Assembly: GCA_900239685.1 (NCBI GenBank)
Contig: OENT01000195.1
Location: 62,001-126,000, forward strand
Reading direction: 5' to 3'
DNA length: 64,000 nt
Source: Rotaria macrura
Taxonomy: Eukaryota > Rotifera > Eurotatoria > Philodinida > Philodinidae
Under the pieces are notes generated by a model. That model was not told the DNA's origin and made no database searches. It saw only the letters and a list, made by a program, of their open reading frames with translations. This document shows positions 51,927 through 64,000 of this stretch, piece by piece; within the stretch, counting starts at the first letter, position 1, and every line of letters begins with the position of its first letter. The position numbers and the translations under genes are program-made.

Positions 51927-54900
51927 TTATCGTTCTTCGTCTAATGTCTTTTCCGGAAGTTCAGTTATTGTATTTATCGGATGTTGCATGAGTTTACCGA
52001 AACCAACACGTGATCTTTTATCGTTTCCAATTGTACTACTGTTGTTATCAACAGATTCGACACTAAATCGATTTGTTGATGCTAAAAATCATACATACAT
52101 AAAGAAAAATCATCAGAAAAGTTATTGAGAAACAGATTACTAACCATATGGAATGAGTATTGGTGGTGAACTCGGCATATTTTTATCGTCATTTTTATTT
52201 TTGCTCATATCATTATTGGGTATGGCAGGGGAAAATAATTTTGTTGCCGGATCAGTAATTTTACCAATAAAATCATCGAGAATTTTATAATTTAAATTTG
52301 TATTTAACGTTTCTAATGGAGCGACAATAGCTGTTTCTGAACATATTACTAAAAATAAATTGTTTCATGTCGAATTTTCAAATACATATTTCAACGAAAT
52401 TTAAATATTTCTTATCTAAATATTCAATATGGTGTTGAATTTTCATTTTCGGTTTCGAGAATGTTTACGTGATGAAAATTTTACTCAAATGAGATACAAT
52501 GAGAAAACATATCAAAAAGAATTTTTGTTTGAATGGTCTTCTTTCAAAAATGAACTTTTAAAATAGTCCAATTGAAACCTTTTTTATGTACTCAGAAAAG
52601 TGAGTACACTCTAGAATCGGTCAGTGTGTCCGGTCGGCCGACCGTTTACACGATAACTCTTTACAAATACATTCGATTGAGCTGAAATTTTATGCACCCA
52701 GTTGTCTCATCAATATCTCGGTCGGGTTCGAAGATGAAAAGGATCCGGCAAGAAATGGCTGAGTTATCGAAAAAACTGGCATTATTGACCAAACAATCCC
52801 TGAGGTGGGGTACAAGGATTTTTTCAAAAAGAACATTTTTTTCTCAGAATTATCCACAACGAATACAAATCGACTCAGTTTTTAACGCTGATTCCGAATC
52901 TGATATTAGTTTTGCTTTCTAACAAAACATCGCCTGAAAATGCACAAAAGCTGCATCTAGGAACGAAATTGCCTAGATATGCCTGAGATGACCAGTAGTT
53001 TTGGAGTTTCCCAAAAAGGTTTACCACGATACTTCGTCCGTGTACACATTCTAGAATGACTGATCTGTCTCATTCACTTTTTGAAGTACACATAACTCTC
53101 GGACTTAAGTCCGAGGTTTTCACATTTATTTTTGGCTGAAATGTATCATTGGATAGAATTTCATGAACGCCTGGATTTTTGCCAATGTCGTATTCATATC
53201 TTACAATAGACTGAAGACTTAGTAAAAGAAACAAGGACATAAATCGAAAAGAGAAACCGTATGAAGATGAATCCTTTGAAGATTTTCAATTCTACTATGA
53301 GCTAAAGTTATGATATATCAGCTTGATAGATTTCCTGGCAGATAATCTTCTTTCATATATATATATATATGACTTAAGACGAAAAAACTTTAGAAGAATC
53401 TGATTAAAATTTGATCATCTCATTAGAAAATTTCCCTAGTCGATCTTGCTATTAATAGTGGTTCATTAGAAGACAAAAACAAATTCCATTAAATAATGAC
53501 AAGACTCTACAAATATTATTCTCTAGTTCTAATACTATGTTTCGACGTTCGTGTTACTCACTAGAGATTTTGTACATGACTTTAGTAAATAAAATTTGTG
53601 AGTAGGAATCCTGAATTGTTATGTGACACATATTTTGTTATGCATATTTTATGTCAGGTGAAGGTGCTCGCAACTCATTGTTCTTGTTTTTCTTAATTAT
53701 TAATGAAATTCATAAAATATAATATGCTCTGTAATTTATCGTATCAACCGATGGATAGTTTTGAGTCTCTTACAAATAAAATAATCTACATTCTTGTATT
53801 ATCTATACATATGAAACATGAAATATTTTACATGAGATATACATACATCCAGCTCGTTTACGTTCAAGTAATTTGTTAAGATCAGGTGTTGATTTTGCAC
53901 CGGTTATGACTTTTGTACTAAAAATACTTGTTAATGGAGGATAGTTTGCTGGAAAAAGAAATATACACAAAACATGTAGAATTTCAAGTTAAAAGCCGAT
54001 AAAACGAAGCATACATGTATGTTTATCAGATGAAGCACCATGAATTGTATTGTAGTAATTATGTGATAATGTTGATGCTAAAATATTTAGGAAGACAAAA
54101 TGAAGTATTCTTATTTCAATTCTACATGTAATATCTATATAAATATGTTTTTAATTATAATCAGTAAAAGTTTAAATAGTTATACTAATAAGCAACGTTC
54201 GAATAAACGAGCAAAATAAAATCATTAGTTTAAGTGATTAAAATATGTTTGAATATATTCATGTGCGTATGCGTTGTAAAAATGCGTAGATATATATACA
54301 TTCAATCATATATGTATGAAAACCAGGTGAAGAAGACAATCTAATCTCTATAAAACTCACGAATACGAACTAATAATGTACCCGACTTTCGACGCAAAAT
54401 ATCCAGACTAGTTGATAAACTCGATTGAGATATTGTTGAATAAAGACCAGATATTGCGCTCGATTTTCGATGAAATTTCGAAGAGAATCTTTGAAGTGAT
54501 TCTATTTGCTGTGATGTTATGTCTAGAAGAAGGAATAGTAAGCAACAAACCCACGATTAGCAAATATGTTATGCTCTATAAAATACTAGAAGGTAGAAGA
54601 AGTGAGGATGAGCACCCAATTAACATCACTACTTAAACTGTCTCGCACCTAATAGACGACGATAGAAAAATTTTCCTTTTTAAACAATAACAAAAATATA
54701 AGTACCATGTTAAAATAGAACGACATCAATCTAATGAAATTAACTTACGCTGTAGCTCTGATTCGTCATCTTCAAGAGATTTCGGTTTCAACACGTAGCT
54801 GTTGTTATTATTACTATTAGTACCTACGGTATAGACGTTTCCAAGAGTATGTGAAGAAAAATTGAAAAAACAAACGCAATACACATACGTTGATTTCCAT

Positions 54901-57900
54901 TGGAATTCAGTTCGTTAGTATTCATCGGTTCTGATGAACGATTTGTTATTGCTCCACTATTACGATAAATAGTCTTCGATAAAAATGCTCGTTGTTTAAC
55001 ACTTCTTGGATTGATTTTTTCCGAGTGTATCGATGCTTTCATATCATCAGCTGTAGTCAAAGATGTTTCTGGTGTTGTCATAGTCGGTGATGACGATATG
55101 ATGGAAGGTTGTGGTGACGACGATGACAAAGTTGGTTCGACTAAATCTGCTAGCAAATGTTGTGTGATTGGTATTTGAATCTGATGTCTTGGTGGACTAT
55201 GAGCCGCTTGTCGATTACTTTTAGGTAAAACGGTACGAATAAAATTAGCGTTTGAACTAACTGAATCGATCTGTTGAAGAAAAAAATATAGAACAAACGA
55301 AAGACAATATTTTGTTTTTAAAGAAAATCATTGACATTACTTCTGGTAGTACATCGAAACAGCCATAAGCTCCGGGTGAAAAATGTAATTCAACATGAAA
55401 ACGTCTTTCGGAATTTTCTTCTTCACTTGAATCTTCATATAACATAATCACAATTTGTGTCAAATAATTTAACTCTGAAACTGTATCAAGATAGTCCATC
55501 GAACGTTTCCATTGTTCATCATCGGATGCCTAAATATTTTAGTCGAGAGAATGAAAGAGAAATTGTTTTGTTTTGTTATTGAGAACTTTAAAATAAAATA
55601 TTTGATTACATCAAGTAAACCACCATAACGAATAGCTGTAAGAAGTGAATGAACATGAGATTCACTTGTGAAATACAATCGTGTACGAACATGTCGACCA
55701 GGAGTTTGAATACCTTTTGAATAACTATATAAGATAATCAGAAGAAAAAAAACATAACTATTACATATTTGTTTCATATAGATAAGTTTGTTTCTATCTG
55801 AATGAGCTTATTCTAATCCTTAAAATAGGAATACAATTCTTATTCATTGATCTCACTAAAAAAAAGCATTTTTAAATCGGAACCTAAAGCGGCAAGAAAA
55901 GAATGCACTTTCGATAAGTTTATACCTGAGTACATCTGAATCATCTTGATTTAAATACCTATGGTAAGATAATTTAATAGAAATTTTATACGATTCTTCA
56001 GATTTTATATTTGATTAACTATTTCTTCTATTAAGTAGTGTTAGTGTTTATTTACCTTGGATCTAATTTATTAACATGTTCATCGTGAGTAAGAACACCA
56101 GTTAAATTACATTGAAGATCTAAAAGTATTAAACATATCACTTCGTATTTTCTCATTCTTATCAACGAAAAATTCTTTTGACTTAAGATCTAAGGTAACA
56201 TAAACATTGAAGACTAGCGTTCAGTTATGAGATTACGTTACATCGATGATTAATGAACAAGTTTATCTTACCAGCTCGAATTTTTCGAAGTAAAGGTGTC
56301 ACGATTCCACGAGCTATGCTCAGTTTTTCTTCAACTGTCATACCATACTCCTGCAATAGTTTTCTACATCAAATGAAAATTGAATATATGAACTATATCT
56401 TACTTGAGGTACGACAAGATCAGCTAATGCTTTTGAACAAACATATAAATCTTCAGCATATTGAAATTGAAGAGCATTTTTATTATGAAGCAAATCATAT
56501 TTTATTGAATCGTATATGTCAGGTACTTTTGATATATTGAATTTATCTTTTTGTGCATCGTAAAAATCTTTTCCTAGTTTAAACCCTATGAAACAAAGAA
56601 AAACGATTCATATATCATTTTTATCAGAAGAAAAACAAGTTTCATCCTTCATGATCATACATCGTCGTAAACATAAATCCAATGTTTCAGAATGAAAAAG
56701 TGTTTCTAGAACGAAAGAAAACATATATGAATGAATAAAAATCGATAAATCAAAAATAATGTTTTGAAATTCAAACTCATGAACAATTTGCTAAGATCGA
56801 TCGTCAAAAGATTTTTCCTATCATTACGAACAGATATTTCTTGTTCTAAAATGACTAACTATATACCTGTATTGCCTTTGTTTAAATGTGATTGAATAAG
56901 TACAGTCATTGAATGAATATATTCATATATCTTTCGACATACAACAACAGGATTTTTAATAAAATCCATGGATGTAACTAAAGAACGCGAACGAGTCGGT
57001 GCAATCTATGAATAAACCGCAAAAAAAAAACAAACATAAACTATTTTATTAGTCATAATTATGTTTCTTTTACTAACTATATCATAATCTTCTTGAGTGA
57101 ATTGTCGATCTTTAGCTAATAGATCGTGTAATGTTTGTTTAACTTTTTGTTGTTCTTTTGTTGAGTCTACATCATTATCTAGTAAACCATTTGTATTTGC
57201 ACTTTTAACCATTTGTACAAGTATTGGAGCTAATTCACCATCGAGTGCTAATAAGCCTTTAGCAAACGCAGCGGCTGTCATTTGTACACGACCTTCATCG
57301 GATGCATAAATTTTTAAATCATGTCGAAATGTAGAATGTAAACGAAGAAGACCAACATCAGGTCTATCACCAGTGGCACCTTGGCCACCGGGATACATTT
57401 TTCGAAATGCCTAGAAATCGAATCAATAAAATAATATAAAATTACACATACGAATTTATACTTTGCCAAGAGCTTCAGCTTGATTTTTTCCTGTTTGAGT
57501 TAACTGTCCGCCCCATTTAACTACCAAAAGTAATGATGGCTGTGATGGTACATGGTGTGACTCTAAAGTAACAGATTGAAACAATAAATAGATAAACCAT
57601 TGTCATCAAATCACTTTCATTCGTTTTCTATTGAAAACGGAGTAAGTCTGTCTTTTTGTACGTTACCTTCGTCACTACTGGTTTTTTTTGGTGGACCTTT
57701 CGGTAGATATTTTAATTGAATTTTTCGATTAATACCAGAGAAATGTCCATATAATTCTAATACTTGTTTAAGTTGAAGTAATTTTCCTTTCGTTTCAGAC
57801 GAATTTGGAAAGCGCTTTAAGATGAAACGAAAACAAACGCTCGAAAATAAGAAGAGAATATGTTTTATTTGTTTTTAAATTTAACTTTACATTTATACTT

Positions 57901-60161
57901 TTATCGTCAAGTTCTTTGAGTAATGTTCGAGCTATGTCAAGAACTTCCTACAAGGAATTAATTGAATTTTAACAAATAGAAAAGTAATGTCAACAAACTT
58001 GAAGTTGACCAGGATGTTTCAATTTGAGATGACCGGTTTTTGGACCATTATATTTTTCGAATAATTGAAAGAATCTTTTCATGTAAGAAAAAACACCAAG
58101 TTCAAGTTCGAATGTCTATCTCAATATCTTACAAAGGATGTAGAACAGCCATTTTCATTTTTTGCTTTGGCGTACGATCACCATGTCGAATGACAGCAAT
58201 AACACAACGAAGTTCCATTCGTGTGCCTAATGCAGTTGGTACAAAAGGTGGATCATCAGGTTGATAAGCTAGTGGATATGGAATGGAAAATGATGGTGCA
58301 AGTTCACGCATGATCATATGTCTTGAATATTACAAGAGAAAAAAAAAACAATTGAACTAAATGTTCTTCTGTGCATTTTAAAATTGTCATAAAAATACCC
58401 GAGAATCGATGCACAATCATCGTAATATTTAGTACTGTTTTTAACAAAACTAAAGCCATTCACATCACATACAAATGATGTTCCTTCAGCACGAAGTAGA
58501 TCAAAGCCACATACAGATTGCTGCTCAAGAACAAAACAAGTTTATATGCATTCATTTCTTATATAGGTTAACCTACTTTAAATGCTAAGCATATTTTCAT
58601 AGCAATTAATTTTTCATCTGCACGTAATATAACCGGATAGCGTACTTCTTTACCGAATTCATCGCGTTCAACTTTTCCATCAAGTCCTGGTGATTTTCTT
58701 GCTTCTGCATGCGCATATTCAGCACCAACGGTATAAACCTAGAAGAAAAATAATTGTTTTTATTGAGAAATATTCGCATGATTCACATCAATACCTTAAC
58801 ATCCGTACCGTCGGTTGGCATAAATTCTTCGTATATGTATGAACCATCTTTACGAACTGTATTCTCAGATGTATATACACTGCTACGACTGCCAATCTAA
58901 ATCGAAATTTTAACGTTTTCTTAATGAAAAATTATTCGAAACATGACAAATAAATATGTAAACGAATAAATGAGGAACTAGCAGGAAAAAAAGAACAAGC
59001 AACCAATATTAGCAAAAGTCAATAGCAAATGATAGCATAATATGTTTGTTATTCTCAAATTACATTATATAAATTGATAGATCGAAGCCGTTTCCAGTCA
59101 AATTTGTCGCCAAATATATATTTATCCTAAGCCTTCTCAAAGAATGCTTTATCTATAAATTAGTGCAGTCTGTATCAATCAAAGTCATGTGTAATCATGA
59201 AAACGAAACTTACGTACTGATATAAACGTCACGGAAATATAATGCGATAGAACAATAGAGCTTTATAAAGCTAAGATATTCTACATGGTTCTGGCTCATA
59301 TGTATATTTAGATATGTTAATCATTTTTCACAATGATAGTTTTTTTTTTCAGAGGTATTTAACATATTATGATACCTTTCGAAATAATCTTTGTGAACCA
59401 CCACCAGCCGACGATGGAAAATAAATATAAACATCATGATTTTCAGCTGATACAGGCTTTTCAACGAATGGTTTATGAAATATTTCACCATCGATTTCAA
59501 TTTGATCATCTTGTTCATGAACAATCGATAATGTTTTCCATCCTTCATCTGAATACAAGATTGACTCATCTTCAATATTAATCAAACTAAAAATCAAATA
59601 TATCATTTACCAGTATCGAATATTCGTCGAAGTACACCATAACGTGGCTGTGGTATGCCAGCATCTTTGAGTATTTCATGTACTTTAATACGATCCATAA
59701 TATCCCATTGTTTATCAAGATCGTTGATAAGAAATGGCTCGCGAAGACGTGCATATTGTTGTGTTTTAGCTAATGGGAACCCCTTACTATGAAAGCTAAT
59801 TAAAACATGACAAAATGGCCATTCTTCAATTGTTTTTTCATGTAACATGCTTTCCGAAAACACAATTATACGAAGAAATTCATATTGTTCTAAACGATGT
59901 AAAATTTCCTCCATAGGTTTTGCTTTCACCTTTTTCCATTGTGCACATATACCAACAGTTATAAAACGACGATCCTCCTTTAAAAAATTACAAGAAAAGA
60001 AAAACAAAATAGACATACATAATCGTCATTGAGTAAATAATAAGGATTACCTCACTATCATCTATATCATTCATATCCTCAAATAAATCATAATTTTCAT
60101 CATCGTTCAAAGATTCACCACCATATTCATCTTGTCTTACATAGGCACTATGTTCACTCAT
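51927..60161 (-). CDS. PPIP5K: Diphosphoinositol pentakisphosphate kinase (PPIP5K/VIP1)
   Basis: Bifunctional inositol pyrophosphate enzyme: an N-terminal ATP-grasp kinase makes 1-InsP7/InsP8 and a C-terminal histidine-phosphatase domain removes the 1-phosphate. I place 27 exons (first 60161-60051, 59977-59611, 59569-59376, 58896-58795; last 52348-52145 and 52081-51927), summing to 3975 nt (1324 aa) in frame. The kinase part shows [72 protein letters not shown] and [14 protein letters not shown]. The phosphatase part shows the catalytic [39 protein letters not shown] and [18 protein letters not shown] with [12 protein letters not shown]. The C-terminal tail is Ser-rich and poorly conserved. 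The first exon is acidic. The intron before 52348 holds repeat copy C. Confidence 0.95.
52580..53133 (+). mobile_element. Dispersed ~550 bp repeat, copy C (PPIP5K intron)
   Basis: The best-preserved copy. It has the CGGTCGGCCGACCG palindrome near 52634 and a perfect CTCGGACTTAAGTCCGAG near 53098. An ATG-initiated 76-codon frame spans 52692-52922 and is shared with copy B. In copy A the frame starts at GTG and is cut short by a stop. It lies antisense to PPIP5K. Ends are good to about 10 bp. Confidence 0.9.
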
Positions 60162-60873
60162 TTCTTTATAATTATTCAATGAAAGAAAGAAAAGAGAAAT
60201 TTACTAATACGATTCAGATTCATTAATATCCTATTAAGTCAATTATCAATATGCTTCAAAAAGAGCATTGGTTCTTAGAAGAAACCTATACATACAGTAT
60301 TAACGCCCTCTGTCATTGTTTTATTTCTGAGTCACTAGATGTTGGAAAATTAAAATCGCAAGGTCATCATCATCATCATTCCATGTTAATTCTATATATT
60401 TGACGATTGATTCGGTTACACTAAATGTAATTGATTGTTTTGAATGAGTAATATCGTCAACGCACGAACATTGACAGTTAAGTCTTTATTCAGGTGCTAA
60501 AATCGAAGTGAATGCATTCATCGACAATAGATTCTATAATTGAATAATAGATATTCAATTAAATTTTTGAATCTGTTCTAATTGTAGAACAATCAGGAAA
60601 TATGAGATAATAGTGCTCATCACCTCAAGAAATGTAACAATCAATTGTTCGCATTAATTTCTTTTATCATGTATTCAATGATAAACGACATTCATTTTTT
60701 GTTATTGATTTTTTTCATACATCAATGTATATGTTCGTATACACAAACGGAATAGATGATGATACTCTACATGTAACTTCGATATAAGGAGACTGAAGAT
60801 TTTCGAATTCCAAAAAATAAACAGATGAAATCAAATTCTTGTTACAGTTAAAATCTTATCCATTTTAACAAAC
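60162..60873. other. Intergenic region upstream of PPIP5K
   Basis: About 700 bp with a short CAT/ATC repeat near 60364-60380. Presumed PPIP5K promoter. No gene was seen. Confidence 0.4.
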
Positions 60874-61210
60874 CCAGGTGAATGAATCCTATACCGAATC
60901 CGATCGGATCCTACGATCCGATGAAATCTTATGGGAATCCGGGTTGTGGAAACAGTAACCGATCCGACGGAAGAAACCTATTTTCTTATTTGAGTACGAA
61001 TAAGCATTTCAACCCAACAGTAGAAGCCTGTCTGATCACACGATGAAATCCAATCGGATTCCGATAGTAGGATTCGATAAAATCCAACACTAGGGATCCG
61101 AATCATGAATCGCAACCAGGAATCCGATGGGATTTCATCGGATAAGAGAAACTCCGATAGAAACATGATCGGATGCCTGTCGGATCCAATGGTCGGAATG
61201 ATTATCCTGG
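60874..61210. mobile_element. ~337-bp repeat-rich element with inverted ends (CCAGG..CCTGG)
   Basis: The segment is packed with ATCCGAT/ATCGGAT-type words in both orientations (for example CGATCGGATCCTACGATCCG near 60900, then at 61050, 61120 and 61170), so it can fold on itself repeatedly. The ends are partly inverted: CCAGGTGAATGAATCC on the left and CCAGGATAATCATTCC reading inward from the right. Both flanks read AAAC (60870-60873 and 61211-61214), a possible 4-bp target duplication. It has no coding capacity. Confidence 0.65.
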
Positions 61211-61214
61211 AAAC

Positions 61215-62210
61215 AAAAGATTTGTTAGATTGGTATTATGCATTGTTTGAATGAATAGTATGTTTGTATGTAGAAGAAATAGTCATTTTTCTTAAGGGTA
61301 CGTCAACTAATAAATCCATGAACAATAGATGGAATCCTTCACTTTCAGAAAGAAACAAAAGAACGAAATTCTATTCTATCTCATGAAAGTACTTTGCACT
61401 TCAATATGCTCGAAATCTAGCATTGAAATCATATATCTCGAATCTGAAATTCCTAGTCAAGTAAATTGTCGACATTGTTATGAAATGGTTAATTATGTCG
61501 CTTGACAACGTGTCAATTATCAATGTTTCATCATATTTTATAAATTTTTCTTTATCTTCTGAAGATCTATTGAAATCAGTATAGTATTATCACTTTCACA
61601 ATTGTAGACTAATGGACCTTGTCGCTTACGGCTGCTTCTTTCTGTCATTATTTCATTCAGAAGTCGATACTAACGTTGCTTTTAGGCTTTTTTAAGCCTA
61701 TGTAAAACTTCAAACAAATTGAAAGACAATAACGCATCTGATTTCAGACTAATATCGGATTCACAATCATATTCTAATTGAGTAATTGATCTGATCTTGT
61801 ATGAAAAAAAAATGAAGTGTGCTTCAATATGCTATAATGAATTATTGATTGTATTTTTAGAAAATTCATCTTTTAAAAATTGATTCCAAGTAAAATCAAA
61901 CGAATTTTTCTCTGAGATTGATTACCTATTTTAAATAATGATAAACAAATTGATTGTAGATGTTTTTCTACTACTAGTATGTTTTGTTTTCTTGAATTAT
62001 AATTATTATTACAATGAACATTTTGAACTCATGTCACATGAAAAAATAAACGACGATGAAACTATTCAACGAAATATTCTATGACAAACTAGTACAATGG
62101 TTCTAGAAAAATATGAATACGAAAGAAAAAAACCTATGATGAAAACATTAAACATTAGAATTAGATAATAGAGAATATTCATTTTTCGAATCTATTTCTT
62201 TAGTGATTTC
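61215..62210. other. Intergenic region downstream of the R-SNARE gene
   Basis: About 1 kb of AT-rich DNA. A short hairpin GGCTTTTTTAAGCC occurs near 61686. No gene was seen. Confidence 0.4.
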
Positions 62211-63536
62211 TTATTGTTGTCGTCTTCGTCGTCGTCGTTGAGATAAATTTAATCGTATGGTTGATGTCATGTCTTTATTATGTTTATATGATGAATCTTG
62301 ATTGATATTTCTTACATTGATCATTGGAGATGAATCTATTGGTCGTCTACTAGTCATACTTAGAACTACGATTAGAATAATGATACCAATCGATAGAACT
62401 CCACATGCAACCCATCGTATTCGTTGCCATAGGAGATCACGTTCTTGTGTTTTTCGATAGTTCGTAATACCTGTCACATACAAGATATTATTTCTAATTA
62501 GAACTAGACTTATACAAAAGCAAAGTAAAGAAACGTTGCTAATCTGCAGATGAACTATTATGATTATATTTCACAGAAAAAGTTTATTATTATCGATGAG
62601 TATTATTGTAGGGCTCTAATTCATCGAAAATGAAATGATGCGTATTCTAAAATTATTTTCACTTTCTATTCATTGATATTCATGAATTTCTTAATTCTAA
62701 ATCAACGAGGTTATTAAAACTGCTCGTGAATACAATAGTATTTGATTTTAACATTCATGATTCTATGATATAAACGAAGAAGAATTCCGCTGTCTCATTT
62801 CTTACACATCCGTTTTTCAGTTTAAATTGTTTTAAACTTTTCTCATGGCATAATTCCTTCCTTGTGTACTTGACTTGAATTATCAACGATACGACAAAGA
62901 ATTGATTTCTAAACTGAACTTCCTAAGTGCAAAAGAACTTAGACTGACGGCTACTACTAGCACGACTTGTTCATCCGATTGAAAATGTAACTGTTTCTCT
63001 CTCTATTGAATTGAAGCATTAATTCTTATTCTATAAGAATTTTACCAAATACAAGATTTTCATTTTTGCTAACCATTTCTTCTGATCGATATTTTAATTC
63101 GTCCAATTGTTCTTGTCTTAAACTTGCATGTTCAAGTGCATGTCGAAGTTCATTATCAGTTTGATCAACTATTCTATGCATAGCATCTATCTCTTGTTGA
63201 CTTTTTTGTGCAACAGTACGATTATCATATCCAACAGAGGATGTTACATTCAATGACGATGATACTTTCTTGACAGGTACCATGATTTTCTCTGTTGACT
63301 TTAAATTTATGGATAGATCATGATTTTGATTATTTGAAATAATTGGTTCCGATCGGCTAAGTTTCAATGATAATTTACTGGATATTTTTCTTCGAAGATC
63401 ATTCAACATTTTTCTTTTCACATAAAAATATCTAATTAAATTCTTCAACTAAAACAAAATCATTGTTCTATGAATTACAAGATAATCTATATAGATACAA
63501 AGCGCGTACTCTTACTGACAGTTTCACTGACGTCAT
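62211..63536 (-). CDS. R-SNARE, synaptobrevin/VAMP-like membrane protein
   Basis: Exons 63536-63516, 63448-63046 and 62470-62211 give 684 nt (227 aa). R-SNAREs pair with Q-SNAREs to drive vesicle fusion. A SNARE heptad region runs from EIDAMHRIVDQTDNELRHAL to LRQEQLDELKYRSEEMVSKN. The Arg in SLRQEQLDEL aligns with the zero-layer Arg of VAMP2 (LERDQKLSEL), and KYRSE with DDRAD. A juxtamembrane Trp/Arg segment follows (ERDLLWQRIRW), then one transmembrane helix (ACGVLSIGIIILIVVL). Unusually, about 45 residues follow the helix, ending LSQRRRRRRQQ; classic synaptobrevins end soon after the anchor. The N-terminal ~100 residues are basic and not a longin domain. The start at MTSVKLS is inferred from a GTAAGA donor that joins in phase. 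Subfamily is not assignable. Confidence 0.78.
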
Positions 63537-63590
63537 TTTATTTTTAATATATATATATGTATATAAAGAGAGGTGTACAATAGAGACAAT

Positions 63591-64000
63591 CTATTTCTGA
63601 GCAGCTCGAAATGACCATTGATAACGCAATTTTTCTCTTGATCGTAATCGAACATGACAACATAGTGTTTCAACAATAGCTTGACGAAAATTACGAGAAC
63701 TATACACATATAAGAATGGGTTAAGCAGGGAATTGACATAGCCAAGCCAAAATATGATACTTTCAAGTCCACTTGGAAATTTATCTGGATAAAAAACTGA
63801 TGTCGGATAAGATATCGTAAATGGTAGCCAACATATAAGAAAAACAGCTAGTAGAATACCTATGGATGAAATATAATAATAAATATTATATACATAAATT
63901 CATTCATTTAGATTCTCACAAAAGACATGAAGTTGAAAATGTGGAAAAGTCTTTTTTATCTCTAATTAAGACTCACTCGAGGGTTTACTCTGTAATCAAA
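63591..64000 (-). CDS. Class A (rhodopsin-like) GPCR, C-terminal part, truncated by window edge
   Basis: The last exon, 63859-63591, encodes TM6 (ILLAVFLICWLPFTISYP), an extracellular loop, TM7 (SIIFWLGYVNSLLNPFLYVY) and the cytoplasmic helix 8 and tail (SSRNFRQAIVETLCCHVRLR .. FRAAQK, stop). The CWLP motif of TM6, the NPxxY motif (NPFLY) of TM7 and the palmitoylatable CC after helix 8 are hallmarks. FWLGYVNSLLNPF most resembles biogenic-amine receptors, but the ligand cannot be stated from this part. A small upstream exon ending at 63977 (donor GTGAGT) joins in phase. The rest lies beyond the window. Confidence 0.88.

Noticed and set aside
60364..60380. Short CAT/ATC repeat as a regulatory array or CRISPR-like repeat
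   Set aside because: It is only a few trinucleotide units long with no spacers, an ordinary microsatellite.

Overview
This window is AT-rich (visibly about 70% A+T) animal nuclear DNA. The genes are split by many short introns, mostly 41-90 nt with GT..AG ends, plus a few long ones. The gene set (PELP1, ATP5F1A, CYP450, EFCAB10, MEIG1, phytochelatin synthase, TAF1C, an NHERF-like PDZ scaffold, HDDC3/MESH1, PPIP5K, an R-SNARE and a class A GPCR) is metazoan. The compact introns, the base composition and an animal phytochelatin synthase suggest a small invertebrate, most likely a rotifer and plausibly a bdelloid. That assignment is inference; no taxonomic search was possible.

Layout. 1.4-11.5 kb (-): PELP1-like ribosome-biogenesis factor with an acidic tail. 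12.3-13.1 kb (+): intronless histidine phosphatase. 15.0-17.4 kb (+): ATP synthase F1 alpha in nine exons. 18.0-19.6 kb (-): cytochrome P450. 22.7-23.4 kb (-): unknown two-exon gene. 26.3-28.2 kb (-): EFCAB10 and MEIG1 side by side. 31.0-32.6 kb (-): phytochelatin synthase, divergent from a decayed TAF1C copy at 32.9-36.4 kb (+). 39.7-47.1 kb (-): eight-PDZ NHERF-type scaffold. 49.8-51.6 kb (-): HDDC3/MESH1. 51.9-60.2 kb (-): PPIP5K in 27 exons. 62.2-63.5 kb (-): R-SNARE. 63.6-64 kb (-): 3' end of a GPCR gene that leaves the window.

The coding frames were joined by hand from splice sites and phases. The models for ATP5F1A, P450, EFCAB10, MEIG1, phytochelatin synthase, the PDZ scaffold, HDDC3, PPIP5K and the SNARE all close in frame. 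The main uncertainty is the 5' end and one internal junction of the PELP1-like gene.

Non-coding interest lies in non-autonomous repeats. A ~550 bp family occurs three times, each time inside an intron (PELP1, PDZ scaffold, PPIP5K). A ~1.1 kb element at 24.9-26.0 kb is close to one large inverted repeat and shares a core with that family. Two elements, of 1194 and 105 bp, have terminal inverted repeats and perfect 8-bp target duplications (hAT-like). Two further elements have terminal inverted repeats only. No CRISPR array, rRNA or intact tRNA gene was seen, and no transposase gene is visible.

Functionally the genes are unlinked housekeeping and accessory genes, as expected for an animal locus. 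The EFCAB10-MEIG1 pair (ciliary/sperm proteins) is the only neighbouring pair with a related theme.
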